From Streptomyces sp. SUK 48 (GTDB taxonomy: Bacteria; Actinomycetota; Actinomycetes; Streptomycetales; Streptomycetaceae): a stretch of 64,000 nt of DNA. The stretch is from contig NZ_CP045740.1 in assembly GCF_009650765.1 (NCBI RefSeq), positions 1,240,001 through 1,304,000 of the forward strand. The letters run 5' to 3'. Positions 8,853-17,064 of the stretch are shown in pieces; positions within the stretch are counted from its first letter, which is position 1, and every line of letters starts with the position of its first letter. Under the pieces are notes generated by a model. It searched no databases. It was not told the DNA's origin and worked only from the letters and a program-made list of their open reading frames with translations. The position numbers and the translations under genes are program-made.

Positions 8853-11800
8853 TCAGGCGGCCGGTACGGCGTCCAGCAGCGCGGCGATCTCCTCGATGTC
8901 GGGCAGCCCCAGGCGCAGGCTGCTCTCCCTGGCCCGCTCCAGGCAGCCGCGAGCCGCGGTGAAGTCGCCGAGATCCGTCCAGATCCTGCCCAGGACCACG
9001 AGACACTGGGCGATGTCCCGGGCGGCCCCCGCCTCCTCCAGTGCCGCCAGCGACTCCCGCGCGTGCTCCAGTGCCGGCCGCTGTCTCCCCAGGGCCCGCA
9101 GGCTGTCGGCCATCCGGAAGCGGGCCTGGGCTCCATGGCTGCGCAGGCCGGCGTCCCGGGAGACGGTGAGGCAGTCGGTGAAGGCGGTGACGGCCTCCTC
9201 GTAACGGCGCAGCGCGTGCAGCGCCAGACCCAGCACGTAGTGGGTGAAGGCCCGTACGAGGTCGTCGGGGCGCGAACGGAGCCCGCGCAGCACCGATTCG
9301 CAGGCGGCGACGGCCTCGGCGGCCTGCCCGCTGCGCGCCCGGGCGAGTGCCGCGTTGACGGTCGTCACCAGTTCGCCCGAGCGGTGCCCCAGCGCGCGGG
9401 CGAGCGCGATCGCCTCGTCGTAGTGGCCGACGGCCTCACCGGGTCGCCCCAGGTAGGAGGTGATCAGCCCGAGGTCGTTGGCCGCCTGGCGCAGGACGAC
9501 CAGGTCGTCGCTCTCCCGGCACGCCTCGGCCGCGGCACGTGCCTGCGCCTCGGCCCGCACCGGCTCCCCCGCCGCCAGATGATAGGTACCGAGCAGGAAC
9601 CGTGCCCGGCCCTCGGTGCGGCGGTCCTGGAGGCGGACGGCCGCCTCCGCCAGCCGCCGTACGGTCGGCGGCCCCTCTCCCAGCCGCGGGTCCGGGCCGA
9701 ACGGCGACAGCGCGATCAGCAGGTCCACGGCCCGCCGGAGAGCCGGTCCGTCGTCCGCGCCGGACGCTGCCGCCGGGTCGGCCGCGCCGTCCGGCCGGTC
9801 GACCGGCCGGCCGGGACCGGGGATGCCGTCCGGCCGCTCGACCGGATGGCTGTGGCCGGGGATGCCCATCGGTCGGTCGGCCGGGTGGCTGTGGCCGGGG
9901 ATGCCGGTCGGTCGGTCGGCCGGGTGGCCGGGGCCGAGGATGTCCGTCGGTCGCTCGACCGGGCGGCCGGGACCGGGGATGCCGGTCGGTCGCTCGACCG
10001 GATGGCCGGGGCCGGGGACGCCCGTCGGTCGGTCGGCCGGATGGCCGGAGCCGGGGACGCCCGTCGGTCGCTCGACCGGATGGCCGGAGCCGAGGACGCC
10101 CGTCGGTCGCTCGACCGGATGGCCGGAGCCGAGGACGCCCGTCGGTCGCTCGACCGGATGGCCGGAGCCGAGGACGCCCGTCGGTCGCTCGACCGGATGG
10201 CCGGAGCCGAGGACGCCCGTCGGTCGCTCGACCGGATGGCCGGAGCCGAGGACGCCCGTCGGTCGCTCGACCGGGTGGCCGGGGCCGAGGATGCCGTCGG
10301 CGATCCGGCCGGCGAGGGTGAGCGCGGCCTCGCTCTCCTCCACCGCCCATCGCTGGGCGGACTTGAAGTCGGCGAAGGCCATTCCCGCGGTGTCCGTCTG
10401 CGCGAGGGCCTCGCCGACGGGGTCGTCGGGGACCGCCCACCGGAACGCCTCGCGGGCCGTGGCCAGGAGGAAGTCGAGCTGTCGGCGCGGCACGGAGACC
10501 GTCTCGGCCGGGTGCCGCGTCCGGGACTTCTGCCGGGCGAACAGCCGCAGCAGGTCGTGGAAGCGGTAGCGGCCGGGACGCGGTGCCTGGAGGACGGCCA
10601 GATCGACGAGGGACTCCAGCAGGTCCTCCGCGTCGGGCTCCGGCACCCCGAGGACCGCGGCCGCGGTGGAGGCCGCGACGAGGGGGCCCGCCAGGAGCGC
10701 CGCCTGCCGGAAGGCCGTCGCCTGGTCGGGCGTCAGCTGCCGGTAGCCCAGCTCGAACGTGGCCCGGACCGCGAGATCGCCGGTGCGCAACTCGTCGATA
10801 CGCCGGTGCTCGGCCCGGAGCCGCTCGCCGAGCGTGCCGATGCTCCAGCCGGGACGGGCCGCCAGCCGGGCGGCCACGATGCGTACGGCCAACGGGAGGT
10901 ACCCGCAGGCGTCGAGCACCTCCCGGGCGGCGACCGGCTCGGCGTCGACGCGCCGCCGGTCCGTGGTGCGCGCCAGCATCCGCAGCGCCTCGACGGGGGT
11001 CAGCACATCGAGATCCGGCTGGAAGCAGACCGGCAGGGAGCTCAGCCGGGTCCTGCTGGTGATCACCACGGCGCAGCCCGGTGTGCCCGGCAGCAGCGGC
11101 CGTACCTGGGCGGCGTCGTGCGCGTCGTCCAGGACGAGCAACAGGCGTCTGCCGTCGACGGCGGAGCGGAACAACGCGGACCGGGCCGCGAGCGCCTCGG
11201 GCAGGGAGCCCGGGTCGGTGCCCAGGGCGATGAGGAAGTCGGCGAGGACCGTCTCGGCGGCCACCGGGCGGCCGGCGTTGCCCCGCAGGTCGGCGTAGAG
11301 CTGCCCGTCGGGGAAGGCGTGGCGCACCCGGTGGGCCGTCTGCACGGCGAGGGAGGTCTTGCCCACGCCGCCCATGCCCGAGACGGCGACGACCGCCGGA
11401 GCGGACCGGTCCTGCTCGGTGAGCGCCCCGGCGAGCCCGGCCAGGAGTTCCTCACGGCCCGTGAAGTCCGGCAGCGCGGGCGGGAGTTGAGCGGGCGGGG
11501 GCGGCATCGGCCGGGAGCCGGTCGGGGCTTTGTCCACGTCGTGGTCGCGGTCGTGGTCGTCGTCGGACCGGCCCCGCTCCCGTACGGCGGGCTCCGGCGG
11601 GGCACCGGTCAGGATGCTCTGGTGCAATGCGGCCAGTTCCGGGCCCGGTTCGACGCCCAGTTCGTCGACGAGGACCGTGCGGGCGTGCCGGAACGCGGCG
11701 AGGGCGTCGGCCCGCTTGCCCTCCCGGTGCAGCGCCTCCATGAGCAGGGCGTGCGAGCGTTCGCGCAGCGGATCGGCGGCCACCAGCTCGGTCAGGTCCC

Positions 11801-12347
11801 GGACGCACTGCTCGGTGCGGCCACCGCGCAGATCCAGGGTGATCCGCTGTTCCAGCAGGTCCAGCCACACTCCGCGCAGGCGCTGCCGCTGGCGCTCGGC
11901 GAACGGTCCGGGCACGCCGAGGAGGGGCTCGCCGCGCCACAGGTCCTGCGCCCGGCGCAGCAGGGTGCGGGCCGTGTCCGGTTCGCCGCGGCGCAGGGCC
12001 CGCTCGGCGTCGGCGATCAGGCGCTCGGCCACCAGCGCGTCCACGTGGTCGTCGGGGACGGCCAGTTCGTAGCCGTCGCCGCGCGCGACGAGTACGGAGG
12101 GGCGGGCCGGATCCGGCTCCAGCAGCTTGCGCCAGCGCCACGCGTAGGTGCGGATGGTGTTCATGGGGCGACCGGGCGGGCGGTCGCCCCACAGCGCGTC
12201 CAGCAGGTCGCACGCGGTCGCGGCCTTGTTCCGGCTGAGCAGCAGCACCGCGAGCATCGCCTGCTGCTGGGGAGGCCCGGCGGCGAGGACGTCCGCTCCG
12301 CGATGCACGCCCAGAGGTCCGAGCACCGAGAACCGATGTATCGCCAC
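8853..12347 (-). CDS. AfsR/SARP family regulator with NB-ARC and TPR domains
   Basis: An 1164-residue cytoplasmic transcription factor of the AfsR type, which activates secondary metabolism or development genes. In order it has an OmpR-like winged helix (residues ~5-95, with WGDRPPGRPMNTIRTYAWRW), a BTAD helical domain (~100-245) and an NB-ARC ATPase with P-loop GMGGVGKT (~321-328), VLDDAHDAAQVRPLLPG and a GYLPLAVRI GLPL-like motif. A winged-helix linker follows. A repeat tract (residues ~685-853) replaces the usual linker, and TPR helices run to the C-terminus. The GTG at 12347 follows GGGAGG. The repeat tract keeps frame (39 bp per unit). The target genes are unknown. Confidence 0.88.
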   Translation of the reverse strand: MAIHRFSVLGPLGVHRGADVLAAGPPQQQAMLAVLLLSRNKAATACDLLDALWGDRPPGRPMNTIRTYAWRWRKLLEPDPARPSVLVARGDGYELAVPDDHVDALVAERLIADAERALRRGEPDTARTLLRRAQDLWRGEPLLGVPGPFAERQRQRLRGVWLDLLEQRITLDLRGGRTEQCVRDLTELVAADPLRERSHALLMEALHREGKRADALAAFRHARTVLVDELGVEPGPELAALHQSILTGAPPEPAVRERGRSDDDHDRDHDVDKAPTGSRPMPPPPAQLPPALPDFTGREELLAGLAGALTEQDRSAPAVVAVSGMGGVGKTSLAVQTAHRVRHAFPDGQLYADLRGNAGRPVAAETVLADFLIALGTDPGSLPEALAARSALFRSAVDGRRLLLVLDDAHDAAQVRPLLPGTPGCAVVITSRTRLSSLPVCFQPDLDVLTPVEALRMLARTTDRRRVDAEPVAAREVLDACGYLPLAVRIVAARLAARPGWSIGTLGERLRAEHRRIDELRTGDLAVRATFELGYRQLTPDQATAFRQAALLAGPLVAASTAAAVLGVPEPDAEDLLESLVDLAVLQAPRPGRYRFHDLLRLFARQKSRTRHPAETVSVPRRQLDFLLATAREAFRWAVPDDPVGEALAQTDTAGMAFADFKSAQRWAVEESEAALTLAGRIADGILGPGHPVERPTGVLGSGHPVERPTGVLGSGHPVERPTGVLGSGHPVERPTGVLGSGHPVERPTGVLGSGHPVERPTGVPGSGHPADRPTGVPGPGHPVERPTGIPGPGRPVERPTDILGPGHPADRPTGIPGHSHPADRPMGIPGHSHPVERPDGIPGPGRPVDRPDGAADPAAASGADDGPALRRAVDLLIALSPFGPDPRLGEGPPTVRRLAEAAVRLQDRRTEGRARFLLGTYHLAAGEPVRAEAQARAAAEACRESDDLVVLRQAANDLGLITSYLGRPGEAVGHYDEAIALARALGHRSGELVTTVNAALARARSGQAAEAVAACESVLRGLRSRPDDLVRAFTHYVLGLALHALRRYEEAVTAFTDCLTVSRDAGLRSHGAQARFRMADSLRALGRQRPALEHARESLAALEEAGAARDIAQCLVVLGRIWTDLGDFTAARGCLERARESSLRLGLPDIEEIAALLDAVPAA
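9787..10293. repeat. 39-bp coding minisatellite, 13 units
   Basis: Thirteen head-to-tail 39-bp units lie inside the AfsR-like gene. The five units at 10060-10254 are identical. The six units 9787-10020, the unit 10021-10059 and the last unit 10255-10293 are diverged. On the coding (minus) strand each unit encodes 13 residues, VLGSGHPVERPTG in the identical copies and GIPGPGRPVDRPD-like in the diverged ones. Identity at the centre and decay at the edges suggest recent expansion by slippage or unequal crossing-over. It is not a CRISPR array, as there are no spacers. Confidence 0.97.
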
Positions 12348-12525
12348 GCACGCCTCCCGAAGGCCCTGCCGGGCCTTCCTCCGGCCCCGAGGCGCAGAGC
12401 CTACCGAGGCGCGTGACCGGCTCCAACGCGCTACGAGCACGGGCGGGTCGGTTACGGAGAGTTCCGGGGCGCAGGGGAGAGCGAGGAGCAACGGGAGCGA
12501 GAGGATGAGCAGGGCGCGGCTGGTC

Positions 12526-12775
12526 TCAGGCGCCGGGCGGGCCGGGCCGGGGCACGGACCGGCGGTCGCGGAGTGCGGCCAGGGTGAGGGCGACGGCCAC
12601 CGCGAGTGCCACGGCACCCCACCGCATGGCGAGGGCGATGCCCGAGGCGGTGCCACCCGGGTGGCGTTCGGCGAGCGAGACCAGGAAGGCGATGCCGAGC
12701 GCGGTGCCGATCTGGGTGGACATGCCGGTCAGGGCGCCCGCGAGGCCCTGGTCGGCGGCGGGCAGGTCCTGGGTC
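12526..12775 (-). pseudogene. C-terminal remnant of an MFS transporter
   Basis: Only the last ~80 residues of a major-facilitator drug transporter remain (DLPAADQGLAGALTGMSTQI, then the last two membrane helices ALGIAFLVSLAERHP and WGAVALAVAVALTLAAL). Upstream of about 12775 the frame runs into antisense of the XRE-gene fragment, so the rest of the transporter has been replaced. No start or RBS belongs to it. It is certainly non-functional as a transporter. Confidence 0.75.
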
Positions 12776-12779
12776 GCGG

Positions 12780-13290
12780 TCGATCGTATGGCGTGGGCAC
12801 ACACGCGTACCGGGAAGACGCAACCGGCCTGCGCGCGCTCGGGCAGGCGCACACCGCCCTGGCGGCCACGGACGGCCCACCTGCGCCGACATGGGCATAC
12901 TGGGTGAACCGCGAGGAGCTGGAGGTCATGGACGCCCGGGTGTTCACCGAGCTGCGCCGCCCGCCGCGCGCCGTGCCGCTGCTCCAGGACGTACCGGCTC
13001 GCTACGACGCCACGCACGCCCGGGAAGTGGCGCTGCACCGGTCATGGCCGGCCGTAGCACTGGCCGACGCGAACGAGCCCGAGCAGGCCGCCGACGAGGC
13101 CCGCCGTGTCATCGACACGTCCGGGGACCTCTCCTCGGAGCGCACGGCGGCGCGTGCCCGTACGGCCCTGCATCGGTTGAAGGAGTACGAGGACGTACCC
13201 GAGGCGCGCGACGTGCGGTGCGACTACAGACACTTGTTGCTCGCCCAGGCTCGGAGAAGTCGGCCGACCTGCTCGGCCGGCCTTGATCAA
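12780..13290 (+). pseudogene. partial copy of XRE regulator joined to integrase 3' tail
   Basis: From 12783 the DNA matches the 3' third of the XRE gene at 17065-18315. It encodes AWAHT.R, WAYWVNREELEVMDARVFTE, HAREVALHRSW and EQAADEARRVIDTSGDLSSE. After the equivalent of the last codons it passes directly into a copy of the integrase tail found at 18835-18880 (GGAGAAG ... CGGCCTTGATCAACAG). Compared with the other locus, about 580 bp between the two genes is missing. There is no N-terminal HTH region, so it cannot encode a working regulator. It is a recombination scar from a relative of the element at 16116-19034. Confidence 0.85.
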
Positions 13291-13307
13291 CAGTGTGGGA
13301 ACGACAA

Positions 13308-13333
13308 CGCCGCCCCCGGTGCCGGGGGCGGCG
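13308..13333. terminator. terminator of the PI-PLC-like gene
   Basis: GC-rich hairpin CGCCGCCCCCGG / CCGGGGGCGGCG with a 2-nt loop, just after the leftward stop at 13353. Confidence 0.7.
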
Positions 13334-13352
13334 TGCGGTGTGTCGGTGTGCG

Positions 13353-15551
13353 TCAGCGCGCGTCGATCAGGCTGTAGGTGCTCCCGTCGGGCAGGCCGGC
13401 GATCTTGACGCTGGTGGCTGCCAGCGGGCGGTTGTACGTTCCGCGCGGCGCGCCGAACCCGGTCCACTGGCCGTCGGCCCGGCGCAGGTTGTGCCAGGTG
13501 TTGCCGTCCATGCCGACGGCGAGGAGCTGGGTGGCACCGTCCGGCGTGGCGGAGATCGCGACGGACGTGGCCTGCATCGCCTGTCCGGGCGCCCACTGCG
13601 GCGTGTTCCAGCCGGAGTTGACCCGTTGCGCGTTCTGGGTCATGTGCCAGATGTTGCCGTCCTGGCCGATCGCGGCGATCTGGAGGGTGTAGTCCCGGGT
13701 CGCCGTGATCGAGAGGTCCTTGCCGGCGAAGGTGGCGGCGCCACCGACACCGGGCAGCGTCTGCCAGCCCGACTGCTCCCATATGCCGTTCATGTAGCGC
13801 TCGGTCAGGCGCATGGCACCGTCCCGGCCGTACACGAGCACCTTGATGGAGTTGTTCGGCAGGCCGGTGACGGCGACGTCCTTGGCCTTCATGACGCCCT
13901 TGCCGGTGCCGTCCCCGACGCCGGCCCAGCCACCCTCCTGCCAGGAGCCGTCCGGCTTGCGCAGGGTGTGCAGCAGGTTGCCGTCCTTGTCGACGGCGAG
14001 CGCCTGGAGCGTGCCGTTGGGGGTGCTGGTGAGGGCGAGCGGGCCGCCGTTCAGCTGCTGGTCGACGGCGTCGCTGTTGAGGCGGTTCCAGCCCTGCCAC
14101 GAGCCGTTGGAGAAACGGATGTTGTGGTAGAGGTGCTTGTCGTTGCCGTAGGCGAGGAACTGCAGGTCGCCGTCGGGCATGGCCGCCACCGCGCGCTCAC
14201 CGCCGGCGAACTCCAGCGCGCCGTAGGCGCCGGGCAGGGCCTCGGCGGCGCTCCAGGTGCCGTCGGCGCGGCGCTGGGTGCCCACCAGGGTGCCGGGTGC
14301 CGTGGTCGGGGTGTTGTTGGCGATGATGGCCGCGTTGATGTACCCCGAGCCCCTGATGGGGCCCCTGCCGTCACCCATGTTGACGTTGTCGTACGCCACG
14401 ATGTTGGTGTTCCTGGCGATGCTGGAGTAGCGCCATTCGCCCTCCAGCTTCTTCACCAGGTTGTAGTTGTGCTGACGGGCCAGGTAGAGCATGTAGGGGA
14501 CGCCGTCGCCGCCCCTGAAGTTCATGCCGTTGTTGGCGACGTCGTAGGCCGCGTCGGGGATGGCGAGCGTGGAGTCGACGTTGCCGGAGAGCGCGAAGAA
14601 CGTGTCCGGCGTGCCCAGGTCGGTGCTCAGCACCTGCTGGTCGCGGTCGAGCGCCGTGCGGCTGATCTTGTCGATCGCCGGGTCCGACGAGAAGGGGTGC
14701 GTCACCGCCTCCTTGATGAGGCCGCCCCAGTCCTTGTCCTCGACGTAGCTCTCGCGGCCGTCGATGCGGCTCTCCGGCCAGTCCCAGGGCTCGTCCGTGC
14801 TGTTGGTGGTGTCGAGCAGGATGACGTTGGCGCCGGCCGCCATGTACTGGTTGTACGTGGAGGAGGGCGTCAGCTTGTTCTTGTCGGCCATGCGGGAGGT
14901 GCCGATCGCCTTGGCCAGCAGCTCGACGGCTTCCTTGTTGTCCGCGGCCTCGGACTCCTTCGGGACGGAGGTGCGCAGATCGATCGTGACGATCTCCTCC
15001 GGGTGGTCGCGGATCCAGGCGGCGATGTCGTTGATCTCGCCCTTCTGCCCGGTGGCGGGGTCGTCGAAGAACAGACCGCCCAGCGGACCGCCGTGGTACG
15101 TGTACCACTTGCCGTTCTGCTTGCACAGCCGCAGGTCGAGATAGCGCGAGCCGGCGTCGAGCTGGGCCTTGATGGGGCCCGACTGCGTGACCGAGATGGC
15201 GGCGGCGATCTGCGGGTACTTCCGCGCCATCGACGCTTCGCTCGCGGTGTCGCAGACGCCCGACTTGTCGGTGATGCCCCACGTTCCCGCGTCGTGGCTG
15301 CCCGGCATCACGACCTTGTTGAGCGGCCGGTCGCCGATGACGTCGCGGATCTGGCCCATCCAGCGGTTCAGGAACAGGCTGTCCGGGTCGATCGGGTCGG
15401 GGGTGGAAGCGGTCGCGGTCGTGGCGCCGGCGGCGGTCGCCGCCGGGGCGCCCGGCAGGCCGGCCACGGCGAGTCCGGCGGTGAGCATCACCAGGGTCAG
15501 GCCGCTGGAAGCCGTACGGCGTTTCAAGGCGCGAGGGTTCACTGCTGTCAT
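13353..15551 (-). CDS. secreted phosphatidylinositol-specific phospholipase C-like protein with C-terminal propeller
   Basis: A 732-residue exported protein. The start at ATG 15551 gives a basic N-terminus (MTAVNPRALKRRT) and a hydrophobic core ending with AGLPGAPAATAA, a typical signal peptide. The PI-PLC X-type catalytic domain spans ~60-390. The first catalytic His is in MPGSHDAGTWGI, and WYTYHGGPLGG carries the second His. EEIVTIDLR and YLDLRLC are core strands. Residues ~400-732 form repeating blocks of about 50 residues (GNLLHTLRKPDGSW, GNIWHMTQNAQR, GNTWHNLRRADGQW), like a tectonin/fucolectin-type propeller. The substrate may be a phosphoinositide or other lipid outside the cell. Confidence 0.85.
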   Translation of the reverse strand: MTAVNPRALKRRTASSGLTLVMLTAGLAVAGLPGAPAATAAGATTATASTPDPIDPDSLFLNRWMGQIRDVIGDRPLNKVVMPGSHDAGTWGITDKSGVCDTASEASMARKYPQIAAAISVTQSGPIKAQLDAGSRYLDLRLCKQNGKWYTYHGGPLGGLFFDDPATGQKGEINDIAAWIRDHPEEIVTIDLRTSVPKESEAADNKEAVELLAKAIGTSRMADKNKLTPSSTYNQYMAAGANVILLDTTNSTDEPWDWPESRIDGRESYVEDKDWGGLIKEAVTHPFSSDPAIDKISRTALDRDQQVLSTDLGTPDTFFALSGNVDSTLAIPDAAYDVANNGMNFRGGDGVPYMLYLARQHNYNLVKKLEGEWRYSSIARNTNIVAYDNVNMGDGRGPIRGSGYINAAIIANNTPTTAPGTLVGTQRRADGTWSAAEALPGAYGALEFAGGERAVAAMPDGDLQFLAYGNDKHLYHNIRFSNGSWQGWNRLNSDAVDQQLNGGPLALTSTPNGTLQALAVDKDGNLLHTLRKPDGSWQEGGWAGVGDGTGKGVMKAKDVAVTGLPNNSIKVLVYGRDGAMRLTERYMNGIWEQSGWQTLPGVGGAATFAGKDLSITATRDYTLQIAAIGQDGNIWHMTQNAQRVNSGWNTPQWAPGQAMQATSVAISATPDGATQLLAVGMDGNTWHNLRRADGQWTGFGAPRGTYNRPLAATSVKIAGLPDGSTYSLIDAR

Positions 15552-16115
15552 CCGTTCTGCGAAGTCCCCCGCCAAAGACGCCTGGCGGAAGGGCCGGTCT
15601 GGAGAGCGCTCCAGGAAGGCGAAACGTACAGGCCAGGCCAGCCCCGGATGGAAATGAGGTTTCGCTGAGAAAAACGTGAAGACGGTGTGACCATCGCCCG
15701 TGGAAGCGGGGAGCACGCTCTTTACCCAGGTCGGCGCCCTGAAGTCGGGCCGCCGAAGCACCTGCTGACGTACCGACAGCCTTCCCCTGAATGCTCATCA
15801 GAAATGAGCGATCCGGGCGCCGGGGGAAGCCGACCGCCACGGCCTTCGCCGTCGGGGGCCCTCCTTGACCGAGCCCGCCATGACGCCTCGGGTGAAGTGC
15901 CTCTGGAAGGCGAAGAAGACGACAAGGGGATGCCGTCCCGTGATCGGCTTCGAGGCGCCGGCTGCCAGTCGGTCTTCCTGACGGCCGCCAGGCGCTCGAA
16001 CTCAGCAAGGTCGACCCCGCCCGGGTCAGCGGGTGGCAGAAGGTCCACAAGCAGGCCGACGACGAACTTCCCGGCCCCCCGGTTCCCTTTCCGGCCCCCG
16101 CAGTCTTTTCTCAAG
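15552..16115. other. intergenic region, mostly without a supported gene
   Basis: These 564 bases lie between the PI-PLC gene start and the att remnant. The first ~150 bases should contain the PI-PLC promoter. In the distal part, the + frame from about 15991 reads ALELSKVDPARVSGWQKVHK and runs through the att remnant into GATGFEPATR and a stop at 16150. This resembles the end of a gene whose 3' end overlapped an att site and is probably a decayed fragment. Nothing else is convincing. Confidence 0.35.
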
Positions 16116-16161
16116 TCGGGGCGACAGGATTTGAACCTGCGACCCGTTGACCCCCAGTGAA
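16116..16161. other. tRNA-Pro-derived attachment-site remnant (att)
   Basis: These 46 bases match the 3' part of the tRNA-Pro gene at 18961-19034, from its 3' end into the anticodon loop, with three substitutions. The acceptor 5' half is missing, so it is not a tRNA gene. It has the form expected for the far att site of an integrative element inserted at tRNA-Pro. The element body is then 16162-18960. Confidence 0.8.
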
Positions 16162-16286
16162 CGAAACACAGTCCAGGGGGATCCGTGAGATCCAGGGAGA
16201 GCGGAAACATCCAGGTCAGCGCCAGATTCTCCGGCTCGTACCGCGCAGTGCGTGAGACCAGTGTGAGACGACCGTGAGACGAAACA

Positions 16287-16318
16287 GCCCCGGCTCGGTG
16301 GAGTTCACCGGCCGGGGC
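16287..16318. terminator. terminator of the leftward HATPase operon
   Basis: Inverted repeat GCCCCGGC / GCCGGGGC with a 16-nt loop followed by TT, 20 bp after the stop of the small gene at 16339. Confidence 0.55.
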
Positions 16319-16338
16319 TTCGCCGCGCCTTGGGGCGG

Positions 16339-16500
16339 TCAGCTCTGCTCGTCGTCCTCGGACTCTGCGCCGACGGCGGGCGGCCCGGGTTCAGCAGGGG
16401 TCGTACTGATCCGCAGGCATCCGTCCGAGCCAAACAGCTCGATCAACTGCGACAGATGGGCGCGGGCCGCACTGCGGCCGGGGGTCTCTCCCGTGGTCAC
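16339..16500 (-). CDS. small hypothetical protein coupled to the HATPase gene
   Basis: A 53-residue ORF starting with GTG at 16500 whose start overlaps the stop of the upstream ATP-binding gene (GTGA). This overlap supports real translation. The sequence has one helical stretch (AARAHLSQLIELFGSDGCLR) followed by ISTTPAEPG and an acidic tail ending EDDEQS. I do not recognise a family. Its position suggests it acts with, or is controlled together with, the anti-sigma-like protein. Confidence 0.5.
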   Translation of the reverse strand: MTTGETPGRSAARAHLSQLIELFGSDGCLRISTTPAEPGPPAVGAESEDDEQS

Positions 16501-16913
16501 CCGCGCCCCTCCAGGTCCGCCCACACGATCTTGCCCCAGCGCCGCTCGTCCGTGCCCCAGTCGGCGGCCAGCGCCGCCACGAGACGCAGACCACGCCCGC
16601 CCTCGTTGCTGTCGTCGGCGTCGCGCTGCACCGGCCGCGCCCGGGAGAGATCCGCGACGCCGACACGCACCCGCGCGGCGCCAGGGCGGTCGATGACGAC
16701 CCGGATGGACTCCCGCCGGGCGTGCTGCACGGCGTTGGCCACCAGCTCCGAGACGATCAGCGCCCCATCCTCGGCCAATGCGTCCAGCCCCCAGACGGCA
16801 CAGGCGGTACGAAGCAGTCGCCGCGCGGTGGCTGCGCTCTCGGGCTGCCTCGGCAGGGTCTCGCTGTACCCGGGGTGCCCGGTCTGGCGGGCCCGGGTTG
16901 TAGGTTGCGGCAT
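16497..16913 (-). CDS. ATP-binding regulator of the RsbW/anti-sigma type (HATPase_c_2)
   Basis: A 138-residue cytoplasmic GHKL-fold protein. The N box is visible as IVSELVANAVQHAR (residues ~53-66), with the G1-like VADLSRARP and the G2-like EGGRGLRLVAALAADWG later. Such single-domain proteins in streptomycetes bind sigma factors or anti-anti-sigma factors and sometimes phosphorylate them. The start ATG at 16913 is preceded by GAAGGAAG. It is divergent from the XRE regulator at 17065, and the 151-bp gap holds both promoters. This divergent HATPase/XRE pair is a common arrangement in actinomycete genomes and here sits within an integrative-element remnant. Confidence 0.82.
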   Translation of the reverse strand: MPQPTTRARQTGHPGYSETLPRQPESAATARRLLRTACAVWGLDALAEDGALIVSELVANAVQHARRESIRVVIDRPGAARVRVGVADLSRARPVQRDADDSNEGGRGLRLVAALAADWGTDERRWGKIVWADLEGRG

Positions 16914-17064
16914 GTCGGTCTGCTTCCTTCAGATCGGCCGGCCCCGGGGCCGTTCGCGCGGTCGCCGGGGCGCTTCGCGTTCAGGTAACCGGGGTGCGTG
17001 ATCATGCGGAGGAGCCAACCAGGAGGCCAGGGAGGGGCCACACTGGATACGGAAGGGGGCCACC

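Noticed and set aside
9787..10293. Possible CRISPR array
   Set aside because: Units are contiguous with no spacers, are in frame within a gene, and there are no cas genes.
8850..12416. 1188-residue open frame on the + strand with MAGAEDARRSLDR repeats that look like a coiled coil
   Set aside because: It is antisense to the AfsR-like gene. Domain motifs, RBS and codon bias all support the minus strand; the repeat looks helical only because the 39-bp unit is open in several frames.
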